In this document: positions 54,572 to 63,467 of the stretch, one piece after another | How the letters are laid out: every line of letters begins with the position of its first letter | Position numbering within the stretch: position 1 is the first letter of the stretch | Assembly (NCBI RefSeq): GCF_009183415.1 | Contig: NZ_WEHU01000001.1 | Coordinates: 124,001 to 188,000, forward strand | DNA from: Bacillus sp. B1-b2 | Lineage (GTDB): Bacteria; Bacillota; Bacilli; Bacillales; Cytobacillaceae | DNA length: 64,000 nt | Direction of reading: 5' to 3' | Made by a program: the position numbers and the translations under genes | Notes under the pieces: generated by a model | Databases searched by the model: none | What the model was told of the DNA's origin: nothing | The model's input: the letters and a program-made list of their open reading frames with translations, nothing else

Positions 54572-54597
54572 TGAAACTTTTTTCTCTGAAAAACGTA
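54572..54597 (+). promoter_or_regulatory. SigW-consensus promoter of yceG-telA-terD-terD
   Basis: TGAAAC (54572-54577), exactly 16 bp, CGTA (54594-54597): an exact match to the SigW consensus TGAAAC-N16-CGTA. The predicted start near 54605 leaves a leader of about 80 nt before the GTG at 54686. In B. subtilis yceC-yceH are under SigW, SigM and related control. Confidence 0.85.
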
Positions 54598-54685
54598 CAT
54601 ATTATATACGGATTTTTTAACAAGTTTATGAACCTATGCTATCATATAAATATATTTACACGTTGTTTATTAGGAAGTGACTTAT

Positions 54686-56326
54686 GTGAATAATGATTAT
54701 CATACACTGAATAATGTAATACTTCCTTTATCTATGGAAAATTGGCAAAATATTTTACAACAATCATTGAATGAACGACCATTATATCAACTTGACCAGA
54801 ATCAATTAACATACGGTCAGGTAGTTATAAAATTGCTTGGTATATCATTAGATGAGGATGAATATTACAATCAGCTATACGAATGGGTTTATGAAAGCAA
54901 CAATAATGTTCATCTCCTAAGTGAGGAAACCCTTGATCGCACGATAGATAATAAGCATTTTCAAGCGATACAAAAAGTAATGAACATCTTACATGATCAA
55001 GACTTATCGATTAATCGTTTAGTTGCTTTTTTGGACGGAGAAAGTGTTCTAGTGAAATCATCTACTCCTGCTATTCATCGGAAAATAAGAGAAAGTACCA
55101 TTAAAGTATTAAAAGTATTTGCTGAACGAGAAACTAAAGGCATCAAAAATGCAGAATTAAGAAGAGTGCTAGTGGATTTGGTAAAGTGGTCTTATAACCA
55201 TTTAGTGCCTGCTTTAGAAGAAAGTCAAAAGAAACATAACATGCCTAAATTTCTATGGTATGGAGATGCAAGTAAGAGCCAAGTTTATTTTATTTATTAT
55301 TTACTATCCTTAGGATGTGACATGCTTTTCGTTCACCCACAAGGAAAGGATATATTGGAGTATCTTGAATTGGATAAGGAAGTTTATTTCACACACCATT
55401 ATCCGCAAACTAAAAGTCCAGAACCCTTTCCAAAAGAAAAAAGGAGAAGAACGGCAACAGTAGCTTATCGTGCATCACGAGAGATAGAAAATATTCTTCA
55501 TTATGAAGGATCTAATTTATACAAACCTTGGCAATTTAGAGATTATATTCCTTCTTCCGTTACATTAAAAACAACATATGATGAAATATTTTTATTGGAA
55601 AAAGAGTCGGCTATGATCCGCCCAAATTTTGAAGTGAGTAATGGGGAAGTATTTATTCCTTCCTTGTTTACTAAAATAATGGGTGTTAGTAGAAAAAGAT
55701 CTGAATATTGGGATCGACTTCATAAAATAGCGGATAATGAGCATGCCATGTTAATAAAAAAATTTCCTTTTACAAGGGCTATTATTAGTGATTATAGATA
55801 TCATTACCGAGGAGCACTTCGTAATGGTAAGCTTGATCCAGAGTTAATGATTAGTGCTCATTATTGGACATACAGTCAATTACCTATTGGTTTGCAAAAA
55901 GGATTAGCTGCTGCAATTAGTAGAGTATGCCAAAAACCAATGTTAAAAAGAAGTCCAGATGAGTCTGAGGAAGAAACCTCCATCTTTTTATTTGCACAAA
56001 GCTTATTAATACCAAATGATATCCTTAAATTATTACAAAAATTCGACTATTCACAGGAAATACCAAGTATAATAGTATTTAAAACAGAGGTTAATGGTAC
56101 TTTTACAAGAGAAGATGCTGCCATCTTGCTATTGATGAATGCTATCGGATTAGACATCATCATCTACAATCCTCCAGGACATTTAGACATAGAGAATTTT
56201 GTAAGTGAAGTAACCTTTGATGTTCATTGGCTTGAAGATATTGTTTTTGAGTTAGAGTACAAAGAACCATCCTTTATTAAACGTGGTTTTTTAAGTGGAT
56301 TATTAAAGAATAGAAAGGGAGAATAA
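54686..56326 (+). CDS. yceG: YceG-family protein of the Ter stress system
   Basis: A 546-residue cytosolic protein of the YceG-like family (PF14266, two homologous units). Repeat marks are IKNAELRRVLVDLVKWSYNH with PKFLWYGDASKSQVYFIYYL (about 150-210) and, in the C-terminal half, DILKLLQKFDYSQEIPSIIV with REDAAILLLMNAIGLDIIIYNPPG. The family has been proposed as part of the Ter biosynthetic module; no activity is established. GTG 54686 is chosen because TAGGAAGTG is about 8 bases upstream. It is followed after 1 base by telA. First gene after the SigW-type promoter. Confidence 0.9.
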   Translation: MNNDYHTLNNVILPLSMENWQNILQQSLNERPLYQLDQNQLTYGQVVIKLLGISLDEDEYYNQLYEWVYESNNNVHLLSEETLDRTIDNKHFQAIQKVMNILHDQDLSINRLVAFLDGESVLVKSSTPAIHRKIRESTIKVLKVFAERETKGIKNAELRRVLVDLVKWSYNHLVPALEESQKKHNMPKFLWYGDASKSQVYFIYYLLSLGCDMLFVHPQGKDILEYLELDKEVYFTHHYPQTKSPEPFPKEKRRRTATVAYRASREIENILHYEGSNLYKPWQFRDYIPSSVTLKTTYDEIFLLEKESAMIRPNFEVSNGEVFIPSLFTKIMGVSRKRSEYWDRLHKIADNEHAMLIKKFPFTRAIISDYRYHYRGALRNGKLDPELMISAHYWTYSQLPIGLQKGLAAAISRVCQKPMLKRSPDESEEETSIFLFAQSLLIPNDILKLLQKFDYSQEIPSIIVFKTEVNGTFTREDAAILLLMNAIGLDIIIYNPPGHLDIENFVSEVTFDVHWLEDIVFELEYKEPSFIKRGFLSGLLKNRKGE

Positions 56327-56327
56327 C

Positions 56328-57428
56328 ATGAACTTACAACCATCTAATCTAACACCAATAAACCAAACCACAGAAGTGTTAACAGAAGATAAGGTGTCTG
56401 AAATAAAAATAGCACTTAGAAATGAACCAGAAGTTCAAGCATTGGTTCAAACCATTGATGAAAAAGATCAAATTCAAATCTTGGAGTTTGGGAAAGAGCC
56501 AGCTGTTCAAATATCTAAATTCTCTGATCAAATACTTAGTAATATGCGTACAACGAAAGTAGAAGATTCTGGTGAGCTGTTAAAACAACTTGGTAGGATA
56601 ATGGATAAATTTGATAAAAAAGACTTTGAAGAGTCTTCAAAGGGATTTCTAGGTAAATTATTTAAAAAAAGTGAAAAAATCATGGATAAGCTTTTTGGTA
56701 AATACCAATCCATGGGTCAAGAAATAGATAAAGTATATGTTGAAATCTCCAAGTACCAAAAAGAAATGGTTGATTCCACTTCCATGCTTGATAATATGTA
56801 TGAACAAAATTATCAATATTACTTAACATTAGAAAAATATGCTGTAGCAGGAAATATGAAGTCAGAAGAGCTCAAAGCAAATGAACTACCTCAATTAGAG
56901 GCAAAAGCGATTGCTGGTGATCAAATTGCGTCTATGCAACTAGATTCTTTACGAAATGCAGTTGAGTTATTAGATCAACGTGTCTATGATTTAGAAATGG
57001 CTAAAATGGTTGCATTGCAGACAGCACCACAAATTCGTTTGCTACAAAGAGGTAACACAAAATTAATAGGGAAGATTAATTCTGCTTTTGTTACGACTAT
57101 CCCAATCTTTAAAAATGGCTTGATTCAAGCCGTAGCAGCTAAAAGACAGAAGCTAGTGGCAGATAGTATGAGTGAGTTAGATAAAAGAACAAACGAAATG
57201 CTACTGAAGAATGCACAAAATATTTCTCAACAAAGTGTAGATATTGCAAGACTTGCTGGAGGGCCAAGTATAAAGATTGAAACAATTGAAGAGTCATGGA
57301 ATATTATTTTAAAAGGAATGCAAGAAACCAAGTCAATTGAGGAAGAAAACAAGCGATTAAGAGAAGAAGGTACTAAGAAATTAGAGCAACTTCAAAATAA
57401 TTTCAAACAAATGAAGCTTAAAGGATAA
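56328..57428 (+). CDS. yceH: TelA-family toxic anion resistance protein (YceH)
   Basis: A 366-residue helical protein of the TelA (PF05816) family. It is dominated by long coiled-coil-like helices (about 90-350), including the conserved QTAPQIRLLQRGNTKLIGKI (about 227-246) and FVTTIPIFKNGLIQAVAAKR (about 249-268). Originally linked to tellurite resistance; bacilli use it with YceG and TerD in envelope stress and resistance to some bacteriocins. One base separates it from yceG, with AAAGGGAGAAT as ribosome site. Full length. Confidence 0.95.
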   Translation: MNLQPSNLTPINQTTEVLTEDKVSEIKIALRNEPEVQALVQTIDEKDQIQILEFGKEPAVQISKFSDQILSNMRTTKVEDSGELLKQLGRIMDKFDKKDFEESSKGFLGKLFKKSEKIMDKLFGKYQSMGQEIDKVYVEISKYQKEMVDSTSMLDNMYEQNYQYYLTLEKYAVAGNMKSEELKANELPQLEAKAIAGDQIASMQLDSLRNAVELLDQRVYDLEMAKMVALQTAPQIRLLQRGNTKLIGKINSAFVTTIPIFKNGLIQAVAAKRQKLVADSMSELDKRTNEMLLKNAQNISQQSVDIARLAGGPSIKIETIEESWNIILKGMQETKSIEEENKRLREEGTKKLEQLQNNFKQMKLKG

Positions 57429-57450
57429 GTTAGCTGTATAAATAAGATAT

Positions 57451-57490
57451 TTAGCTGTCTTGAAGAAGAAGATCTACTTCGGGACAGCTA
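57451..57490 (+). other. Intercistronic hairpin between telA and terD
   Basis: TAGCTGTC (57451-57458) and GACAGCTA (57483-57490), with additional pairing inside (GAAG/CTTC), but followed by A's rather than T's. It is probably an mRNA processing or stability element within the yceG-yceH-terD-terD unit, not a terminator. Confidence 0.5.
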
Positions 57491-57520
57491 GAAAAAAATA
57501 CATATATAGGAGTGGAAAAA

Positions 57521-58132
57521 ATGGCAATTAACTTACAAAAAGGACAAAGAGTAGATTTAACAAAGGGGAATCCAGGGCTTAGTAAAATACTAGTAGGATT
57601 AGGCTGGGATCCTGTTCAGCAAGGTAAATCAGGTGGACTATTTGGCTCTCTATTCGGTGGAGGTACAGGCGCAAGTGTTGATTGCGACGCTTCTGTTATT
57701 TTGCTAAATGATCAAGATAAAGTCCAAAGCAATAGTGATGTCATCTATTTCGGTAACTTAAGTAGCAGAGATGGCAGTGTTAAACACTCCGGAGATAACT
57801 TAACGGGAGATGGCGATGGTGATGATGAACAAGTACATATCGAACTATCACGCATTCCTGCAAATGTACATAAGCTTGTATTTGTTGTAAATATTTATGA
57901 TGCAGTTAAGAGAAAACAGCATTTTGGTATGATTAGAAATGCCTTCATTCGAATTGTAAATCCATTAGATAAACAAACATTGATTCATTATAATTTAACA
58001 GATGATTATAGTGGGAAAACAAGTTTAATAGTTGGAGAAATTTATAGGAGTGGAAATGATTGGAAGTTTGGTGCGGTAGGTACTGGTACAAATGAGGGAA
58101 GTCTTGGAGAAGTTGTAAAGTCTTTCTCCTAA
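57521..58132 (+). CDS. TerD-family protein with glycine-rich insertion (2 of 3)
   Basis: A 203-residue TerD-type protein. Compared with the copies at 47970 and 58187 it carries about 15-20 extra residues (32-51, containing GLFGSLFGGGTG) in the loop between the first strand and the DCDASVILL segment. The calcium segment [19 protein letters not shown] is intact. Distal residues differ: VKRKQHFGMIRNAFIRI replaces the usual NxNFGQVSN. The insertion may be a membrane or partner contact. ATG 57521 is preferred to GTG 57512 because AGGAGTGG is 6-7 bases upstream. Confidence 0.93.
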   Translation: MAINLQKGQRVDLTKGNPGLSKILVGLGWDPVQQGKSGGLFGSLFGGGTGASVDCDASVILLNDQDKVQSNSDVIYFGNLSSRDGSVKHSGDNLTGDGDGDDEQVHIELSRIPANVHKLVFVVNIYDAVKRKQHFGMIRNAFIRIVNPLDKQTLIHYNLTDDYSGKTSLIVGEIYRSGNDWKFGAVGTGTNEGSLGEVVKSFS

Positions 58133-58186
58133 TAGTATTAAGCAGGTATTAAATAAAAAATCTCATTTGATTAAGGGGTAGTGATC

Positions 58187-58765
58187 ATGAGTATTAATCT
58201 TTCTAAGGGACAAAGAATTGACTTAACAAAATCAAATCCTGGCTTAACTAGAGCAATTATTGGATTAGGTTGGGATCTTAACAGATACGATGGTGGAACG
58301 AGCTTTGATTTAGATGCTTCCGCTTTCTTAGCGAATGAACAAGGGAAAGTTCTCTATGATGAAGATTTTATTTTTTACAATAATTTAGCACATAATACCG
58401 GAGCAGTAGAGCATACGGGAGATAACCGTAGTGGAGAAGGAGATGGGGATGATGAGCAAATCCTTATCGATTTCTCGAAAATACCAGCTCATGTTCATAA
58501 AATTGGAATTGCCGTAACCATCCATGATGGGGAGAACCGTAATCATAACTTTGGACAAGTATCCAATGCTTTTGTAAGAGTGTTAAATGAAGAAAATAAT
58601 AATGAAATACTTCGTTTTGATTTAGGAGAAGATTTCTCTGTAGAAACAGCAGTAGTTGTTTGTGAACTATACAAGCACAATGGAGAATGGAAATTTAATG
58701 CTATTGGCAGTGGATTTTCAGGTGGACTTGCAGCGTTATGTAGAAACTATGGGTTAGAAGTATAA
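58187..58765 (+). CDS. TerD-family calcium-binding stress protein (3 of 3)
   Basis: A 192-residue canonical TerD protein. [42 protein letters not shown] and [19 protein letters not shown] give both halves of the calcium site. It closely resembles the first copy at 47970 (same GDGDDEQ, same FGQVSN, same ending GGLAALxxxxGL). The ATG at 58187 is chosen because AAGGGG is 9 bases upstream; a GTG at 58181 is possible. Last gene of the SigW-type unit, followed by a terminator. Confidence 0.95.
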   Translation: MSINLSKGQRIDLTKSNPGLTRAIIGLGWDLNRYDGGTSFDLDASAFLANEQGKVLYDEDFIFYNNLAHNTGAVEHTGDNRSGEGDGDDEQILIDFSKIPAHVHKIGIAVTIHDGENRNHNFGQVSNAFVRVLNEENNNEILRFDLGEDFSVETAVVVCELYKHNGEWKFNAIGSGFSGGLAALCRNYGLEV

Positions 58766-58784
58766 CCATTCATACAACCTACTT

Positions 58785-58854
58785 AAAACCATTTTGAATG
58801 AATGATAGGATATTTTTTCAGCACCTATCTTTCTTTGCAAAATGGTTTTTTATT
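58785..58854 (+). terminator. Terminator at the end of the Ter locus
   Basis: AAAACCATTTTG pairs with CAAAATGGTTTT, with an inner GATAGG/CCTATC stem, followed by TTTTTATTATT. Confidence 0.85.
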
Positions 58855-58984
58855 ATTCCCAGAAAACTAGCTCTCTTAGAAAAATACAATCTATGTTATA
58901 ATTTAATAGATTTATTTCTTCTTAGCTCTACCTAACAACTAGTATTAAGGTATATTCATCATAGACAGGTAGGGGGGAACAAAG

Positions 58985-59692
58985 GTGGTACGGTTGAAAA
59001 TAGTAGCTCCTCTATGTATGATTGGAGTTGCGAGTATATTAATGGGGAATTCACAGCTCCCTGATTCTGGTATCTACTTAAATAAAATGTCAACAATCTC
59101 TATCGTTAGTTCAGCTATTTCAAAGGAAGCAAAAAAGAATTTAGGGAATATTATTATTTTACCTGAAGAAGCCTTTGATCAAGAAGAGGCAGCTGCAATT
59201 ATTGAGAGGATAAATAGGTTGCCTAAAAGTCTATTGGAAAAAATAGAACTAGAAGGAATTAAACTTAAACTTTTCACAGGAAAACTAACGGATAATGAAA
59301 CTGCCAAGCAATATGCAGGAATAATTCCTAGAGGTTATACTTCTACTAAAACATGGGATGATGTTCCAGGAATTGGTGGAGGAAGAGTAGTTTTAGTGAA
59401 AATTGGTGCCAGTAATAAAGGAATGGGTCATAGTTCAGTGAATTTAGAGTATCATGAATTAGCTCATTCTATTGATTATAAAGTATTTAGTAAGGCAAGT
59501 AATTCTAAGAAGTATGTAGAGATTTGGGAAGAAGAAAAGAGGAAGTTATTCCCTAACAAATCCTATTTTCTTGATTACAAAGAAGAGTATTTTGCTGAAA
59601 CTTTTGCCATGTTCTATGTCGGAGGCAAAGAAAAAGAAAAGCTTAGGAACCTCGCGCCAAAGACATATGAGTATATAAATTCTTTAAAATGA
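58985..59692 (+). CDS. Secreted anthrax-lethal-factor-fold (M34/PPEP-like) metallopeptidase
   Basis: A 235-residue protein with an N-terminal signal peptide (LKIVAPLCMIGVASILMGNS) and an ATLF-like catalytic domain. The zinc site is H157-E158-x2-H161 (LEYHELAHSID), with a C-terminal EEYFAETFAMFY segment (about 200-211) supplying the third ligand and family Tyr. Relatives include the LF catalytic domain and Pro-Pro endopeptidases such as Zmp1/PPEP-1. The target is probably a cell-surface or host protein, not deducible here. GTG start with GGGGGGAAC upstream. It lies between the Ter locus and thyA, 24 bases before the thyA start. Confidence 0.88.
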   Translation: MVRLKIVAPLCMIGVASILMGNSQLPDSGIYLNKMSTISIVSSAISKEAKKNLGNIIILPEEAFDQEEAAAIIERINRLPKSLLEKIELEGIKLKLFTGKLTDNETAKQYAGIIPRGYTSTKTWDDVPGIGGGRVVLVKIGASNKGMGHSSVNLEYHELAHSIDYKVFSKASNSKKYVEIWEEEKRKLFPNKSYFLDYKEEYFAETFAMFYVGGKEKEKLRNLAPKTYEYINSLK

Positions 59693-59716
59693 ATGAAGAT
59701 AAGAAGGTGTAAAAAA

Positions 59717-60511
59717 GTGAAACAATATTTAGATCTATGTGAGCATATTTTAAAGTCTGGAGTAAAGAAGGAAGACAGAACAGGTACAGGTACCATTAGT
59801 ACTTTTGGTTATCAAATGCGTTTCAATTTAGCAGAAGGGTTTCCCCTTATTACCACAAAAAAATTGCATTTACGCTCAATTATTCATGAATTGCTATGGT
59901 TTCTAAGCGGTGATACCAATATTAAGTATTTACAAGATAATAATGTACGAATCTGGAATGAGTGGGCAGATGAAGAGGGAAATCTAGGACCAGTATATGG
60001 TCATCAATGGCGTTCTTGGACAAGCCCTCAAGGTGAAACAATCGATCAAATACAGGAGTTAATTCATTCCATTAAGACAAATCCTGATTCTAGAAGATTA
60101 ATTGTTAGTGCGTGGAATGTTGGAGAAATAAGTAAAATGGCTTTACCCCCATGCCATTGCTTATTCCAATTTTATGTAGCAGACGGAAAATTATCTTGTC
60201 AGCTTTATCAACGATCTGCGGATGTTTTTTTAGGTGTTCCATTCAATATAGCTTCATATGCTTTACTAACCTATATGATTGCACAAGTATGTGATTTAGA
60301 AGTAGGGGAGTTCGTTCATACATTAGGTGATGCACATATATATTTAAACCATTTAGAACAAGTGAAATTACAGCTTACTAGAGAGCCTAAAGCTCTTCCC
60401 AAGTTAAAAATGAATAAAGAAGTATCCGATATCTTCTCATTTACGTTTGAAGACTTTGAAATAGTTGATTATGAGGCACATCCACATATAAAAGGTGTTG
60501 TTAGTGTATGA
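59717..60511 (+). CDS. thyA: Thymidylate synthase
   Basis: A 264-residue folate-dependent thymidylate synthase, converting dUMP and methylene-THF to dTMP and dihydrofolate. Catalytic Cys146 is in [30 protein letters not shown] near 20 and [20 protein letters not shown] near 168 are standard. GTG 59717 gives exactly the usual 264 residues and has AAGAAGGTG upstream; ATG 59693 is rejected. The stop overlaps dfrA (ATGA), so dihydrofolate is recycled by a coupled gene. Position after ypjP fits B. subtilis thyB. Confidence 0.98.
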   Translation: MKQYLDLCEHILKSGVKKEDRTGTGTISTFGYQMRFNLAEGFPLITTKKLHLRSIIHELLWFLSGDTNIKYLQDNNVRIWNEWADEEGNLGPVYGHQWRSWTSPQGETIDQIQELIHSIKTNPDSRRLIVSAWNVGEISKMALPPCHCLFQFYVADGKLSCQLYQRSADVFLGVPFNIASYALLTYMIAQVCDLEVGEFVHTLGDAHIYLNHLEQVKLQLTREPKALPKLKMNKEVSDIFSFTFEDFEIVDYEAHPHIKGVVSV

Positions 60512-60993
60512 TTTCTTTAATAGTAGCAATGGATCAAAATAGGGTTATTGGAAAAGATAATCAATTACCATGGCACTTACCTGCTGATTTACAGTATTTT
60601 AAGAATGTGACAACAGGACATCCGATAGTGATGGGAAGAAAAACAAGAGAGTCAATAGGTAGGAATCTACCTAATCGCGAGAATGTGGTGATTACACGAA
60701 ATAAAGATTATCAATGTGAAGGTTGTACCGTTATACACTCAGTTGATGAGATAAAGGAATGGAGTAAGACAAAGAATGAGGAGATTTTTATTATTGGAGG
60801 AGCCGAGCTTTTTAAAGAAACGTTAGCTCTTATGGATCGTTTATATATTACTCTAATAGAATCCGAGTTCGATGGAGATACTCATTTGCCAGAAATAGAT
60901 ATGGAAAACTGGTCACTTATTAAGCAAGAAAAAGGGATCAAAGATGATAAAAATAAGTATGGTTATACTTTTTATGTGTATAAGAGAAAATAA
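60508..60993 (+). CDS. dfrA: Dihydrofolate reductase
   Basis: A 161-residue chromosomal-type DHFR reducing dihydrofolate to THF with [25 protein letters not shown] and catalytic Asp27 (LPADLQYFK) open it. [15 protein letters not shown] and [13 protein letters not shown] are the cofactor segments. It overlaps thyA by 4 bases (ATGA), implying coupled translation. Length and motifs are those of an ordinary housekeeping enzyme, with no sign of a mobile resistance allele. Confidence 0.98.
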   Translation: MISLIVAMDQNRVIGKDNQLPWHLPADLQYFKNVTTGHPIVMGRKTRESIGRNLPNRENVVITRNKDYQCEGCTVIHSVDEIKEWSKTKNEEIFIIGGAELFKETLALMDRLYITLIESEFDGDTHLPEIDMENWSLIKQEKGIKDDKNKYGYTFYVYKRK

Positions 60994-61018
60994 ACAAGAT
61001 ACTGGTATGTTCATATAA

Positions 61019-61076
61019 GAAGACCCAAAACTGTTCGAAGTGCTAAGCGGATTTCGAATAGTTTTGGGTCTTTATT
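61019..61076 (+). terminator. Rho-independent terminator of thyA-dfrA
   Basis: AGACCCAAAACTGTTCGAA pairs with TTCGAATAGTTTTGGGTCT (one mismatch) and is followed by TTTATTT. Confidence 0.9.
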
Positions 61077-61109
61077 TAAGAGAAAATTCATACCTTCAGG
61101 TCATATTTC

Positions 61110-61748
61110 TTAAACATAAAGTAACACGCAAAAATACATCATTGCACTTCCAGCTAGTACAAATAGATGCCATATAGCATGGAAGTATGGAATTTTTTGA
61201 AAAACGTAAAAAATACTACCAACTGTATAAAGTAATCCGCCAAGAATCAGAAACAGAAATCCTGCCTTGCCTATTGCATGATATAGAGGTACGATAGCCA
61301 TTACTATTAGCCAGCCCATAACAACGTAAAGAATAGTGGAAGTAATAATGAATTTTTTGACAAAATAGCATTTAAAAACAATTCCACATATAGCAAGCCC
61401 CCATACGATTCCGAATAAAGTCCATCCCAATGCGCCACGAATAGCAACCAAAACAAACGGAGTATAAGTACCTGCAATTAAAAGATAGATGGAGGAATGA
61501 TCTAAAATCTCAAAAAAGTCTTTAACTTTTTCATGGGTAATACTATGCAATAAGGTAGAGCAGAGATAAAGAATGATCATGGTTGCCCCAAAAATAGAAA
61601 AACTAACAACTCTCCAAGGATTCTCCGTCTCCACTGCGTAAACAATTAACATAACTAATGCTGGTATACTTAATAAAAAGCCAATCCCATGTGTAATGCT
61701 ATTAGCTATTTCTTCTTTCAACGAAAAGTCTTTTATAGAAAAATTCAC
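61110..61748 (-). CDS. yplQ: Hemolysin III/PAQR-family membrane protein (YplQ)
   Basis: A 212-residue seven-helix protein of the Hly-III/YqfA-PAQR family. EEIANSITHGIGFLLSIPAL (helix 1 with conserved SxxxH), STLLHSITH (metal-site His), LDHSSIYLLIAGTYTPFVL and a C-terminal FHAIWHLFVLAGS HxxxH are present. PAQR proteins have zinc-hydrolase-like sites in the membrane. A pore-forming role is doubtful for chromosomal members. GTG 61748 is preferred, with GGGAGTG upstream; GTG 61757 is possible. Convergent with dfrA. Confidence 0.92.
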   Translation of the reverse strand: MNFSIKDFSLKEEIANSITHGIGFLLSIPALVMLIVYAVETENPWRVVSFSIFGATMIILYLCSTLLHSITHEKVKDFFEILDHSSIYLLIAGTYTPFVLVAIRGALGWTLFGIVWGLAICGIVFKCYFVKKFIITSTILYVVMGWLIVMAIVPLYHAIGKAGFLFLILGGLLYTVGSIFYVFQKIPYFHAIWHLFVLAGSAMMYFCVLLYV

Positions 61749-61918
61749 TCTAATCACTCCCTTCTTTCTATTTTAAAGTAATTCCATTAAGAAAACAAAT
61801 AATGCCCTAGTATTGTTTTAATCAAAAATGCACATAGAAAATTTTGCGCAATCAAAATGATATCCAATTCAAAAAAAAGAGAAAATTAAAAATTATCCAA
61901 TGAAAAATCAAGAAATCA

Positions 61919-61927
61919 TGGTATAAT
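61919..61927 (+). promoter_or_regulatory. Extended -10 promoter of ilvA
   Basis: TGGTATAAT (61919-61927) is a perfect extended -10 (TG-N-TATAAT); no good -35 is present, as is usual for this class. The start would be about 25 bases before ilvA. No T-box leader can fit in this space. Confidence 0.65.
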
Positions 61928-61960
61928 GTACAAATTAAGTGAAGAAATGAGGGTGTGGAT

Positions 61961-63226
61961 ATGGAACAAAATGTAATGAAAAAATGGGTGCAACTGGAGG
62001 ATATTATTATTGCATACCAGGGAATTAAAGACATAGTAGCCCATACTCCATTACAGAAAAATAACAGGTTATCGGAAAAATATGATTGTAATATCTATAT
62101 TAAAAGAGAAGATTTGCAACATGTCCGTTCATTTAAATTAAGAGGAGCATTTTATTCCATGAAAATGCTTGAAAAAGAAAAAATGAAAAATGGAGTAGTT
62201 TGTGCCAGTGCTGGAAATCACGCACAAGGTGTTGCTTATGCATGTCGTTATTTAAATGTGCACGGAAAAATCTTTATGCCAGCAACTACACCTAAACAAA
62301 AAGTAACACAGGTGAAGATGTTTGGGAAAGATCATGTGGAAGTAATCTTAATTGGTGATACGTTTGATGATTCATATGTGGAAGCGGTAGCATGTGCTGA
62401 GGAGGAAGAAAGAGCATTTATCCATCCTTTTAATGATGAGCATGTTATTGCTGGGCAAGGAACAATTGCTATTGAAATTATGAATGATATAGATGTTCCT
62501 ATCGACTATTGCTTTGCAAGCATTGGTGGCGGAGGGCTAATGGCTGGTTTAAGTACATATATAAAAAGTGTGTCTCCAGCGACCAAAATGATCGGAGTAG
62601 AGCCAGCTGGAGCACCATCTATGAAAGAATCTATTCTAAAAAATAAAGTAGTGACTTTACAAAAAATTGATAAATTTATAGATGGAGCAGCTGTTAAAAG
62701 TGTAGGGCAAAAGAACTTTGAAATTTGTAAGGAGTTAGTAGACGATATCGTCCTTGTTCCTGAAGGGAAAGTATGTACATCCATTCTTTCACTTTATAAT
62801 GAGCATGCAATTGTAGCAGAACCAGCTGGAGCTTTGCCTGTAGCAGCATTGGATTTATATAAGGATAAAATAAAAGGAAAAAATGTTGTTATTGTTATTA
62901 GTGGTGGAAATAATGATATTGATAGGATGCAAGATATCAAAGAAAGATCTCTTCTTTATGAAGGTTTATTGTATCACTTTATTATTAATTTTCCACAAAG
63001 AGCAGGGGCTCTTAGAGAATTTTTAGATGAAGTTCTAGGACCAGATGATGATATCACAAGGTTTGAGTATACAAAAAAGAATAATAAAGAGAACGGGCCA
63101 GCTCTTGTTGGTTTAGAATTAAAAAATCGAGAAGATTATAAGAGTTTAATTGAAAGAATGGATAAAAAGGGATTTCCTTATACAGAGCTAAATAAAGATT
63201 CTAATTTATTTCATTTATTAGTTTAG
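61961..63226 (+). CDS. ilvA: Threonine dehydratase, biosynthetic
   Basis: A 421-residue PLP enzyme making 2-oxobutyrate from threonine for isoleucine synthesis. The Schiff-base lysine is K59 (VRSFKLRGAF); the phosphate loop is SIGGGGLMAG near 186; SAGNHAQGVAYAC is near 84. One C-terminal regulatory ACT-like domain (about 335-421, FIINFPQRAGALREFLDEVL) fits the Bacillus form, shorter than the two-domain E. coli enzyme. ATG 61961 has GAGGGTG upstream. It stands alone, not within an ilv operon. Confidence 0.96.
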   Translation: MEQNVMKKWVQLEDIIIAYQGIKDIVAHTPLQKNNRLSEKYDCNIYIKREDLQHVRSFKLRGAFYSMKMLEKEKMKNGVVCASAGNHAQGVAYACRYLNVHGKIFMPATTPKQKVTQVKMFGKDHVEVILIGDTFDDSYVEAVACAEEEERAFIHPFNDEHVIAGQGTIAIEIMNDIDVPIDYCFASIGGGGLMAGLSTYIKSVSPATKMIGVEPAGAPSMKESILKNKVVTLQKIDKFIDGAAVKSVGQKNFEICKELVDDIVLVPEGKVCTSILSLYNEHAIVAEPAGALPVAALDLYKDKIKGKNVVIVISGGNNDIDRMQDIKERSLLYEGLLYHFIINFPQRAGALREFLDEVLGPDDDITRFEYTKKNNKENGPALVGLELKNREDYKSLIERMDKKGFPYTELNKDSNLFHLLV

Positions 63227-63247
63227 GGATAACGCATGTTTGGAGCG

Positions 63248-63292
63248 CATACACTAATGGTTGAAAACATCCTAAGTGTATGTGTTTTTTAT
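63248..63292 (+). terminator. Rho-independent terminator of ilvA
   Basis: CATACACT (63248-63255) pairs with AGTGTATG (63275-63282), then TGTTTTTTATTTATTTTA. Confidence 0.8.
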
Positions 63293-63420
63293 TTATTTTA
63301 TTAGGGTATAGATATGGACATATAATGTTTGAAAATACACAGGTTACTAGAACAATATTTTGTTGTATAATTATAATGTTGTGCTTACAAAATATAATGA
63401 CTATATATGTTAAGTTAGTA

Positions 63421-63467
63421 ACAATATTAGAAAAAATATTGTAAAATAAAATAAGTAAGCGCTTAAA
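63421..63467 (+). promoter_or_regulatory. degV upstream region: inverted repeat and cre-like site
   Basis: ACAATATT (63421-63428) and AATATTGT (63435-63442) form a perfect inverted repeat. AGTAAGCGCTTAAA (63454-63467) matches the palindromic cre form TGTAAGCGCTTACA at 12 of 14 positions, so CcpA control is possible. A second ACAATATTTTGTTGT lies at about 63352 next to TATAATTATAAT, a likely -10. Confidence 0.5.

Noticed and set aside
61758-61960. CodY-box-like GAAAATT words upstream of ilvA
   Set aside because: Only half-sites are seen, without the AATTTTC-GAAAATT palindrome, so CodY control cannot be supported from sequence.
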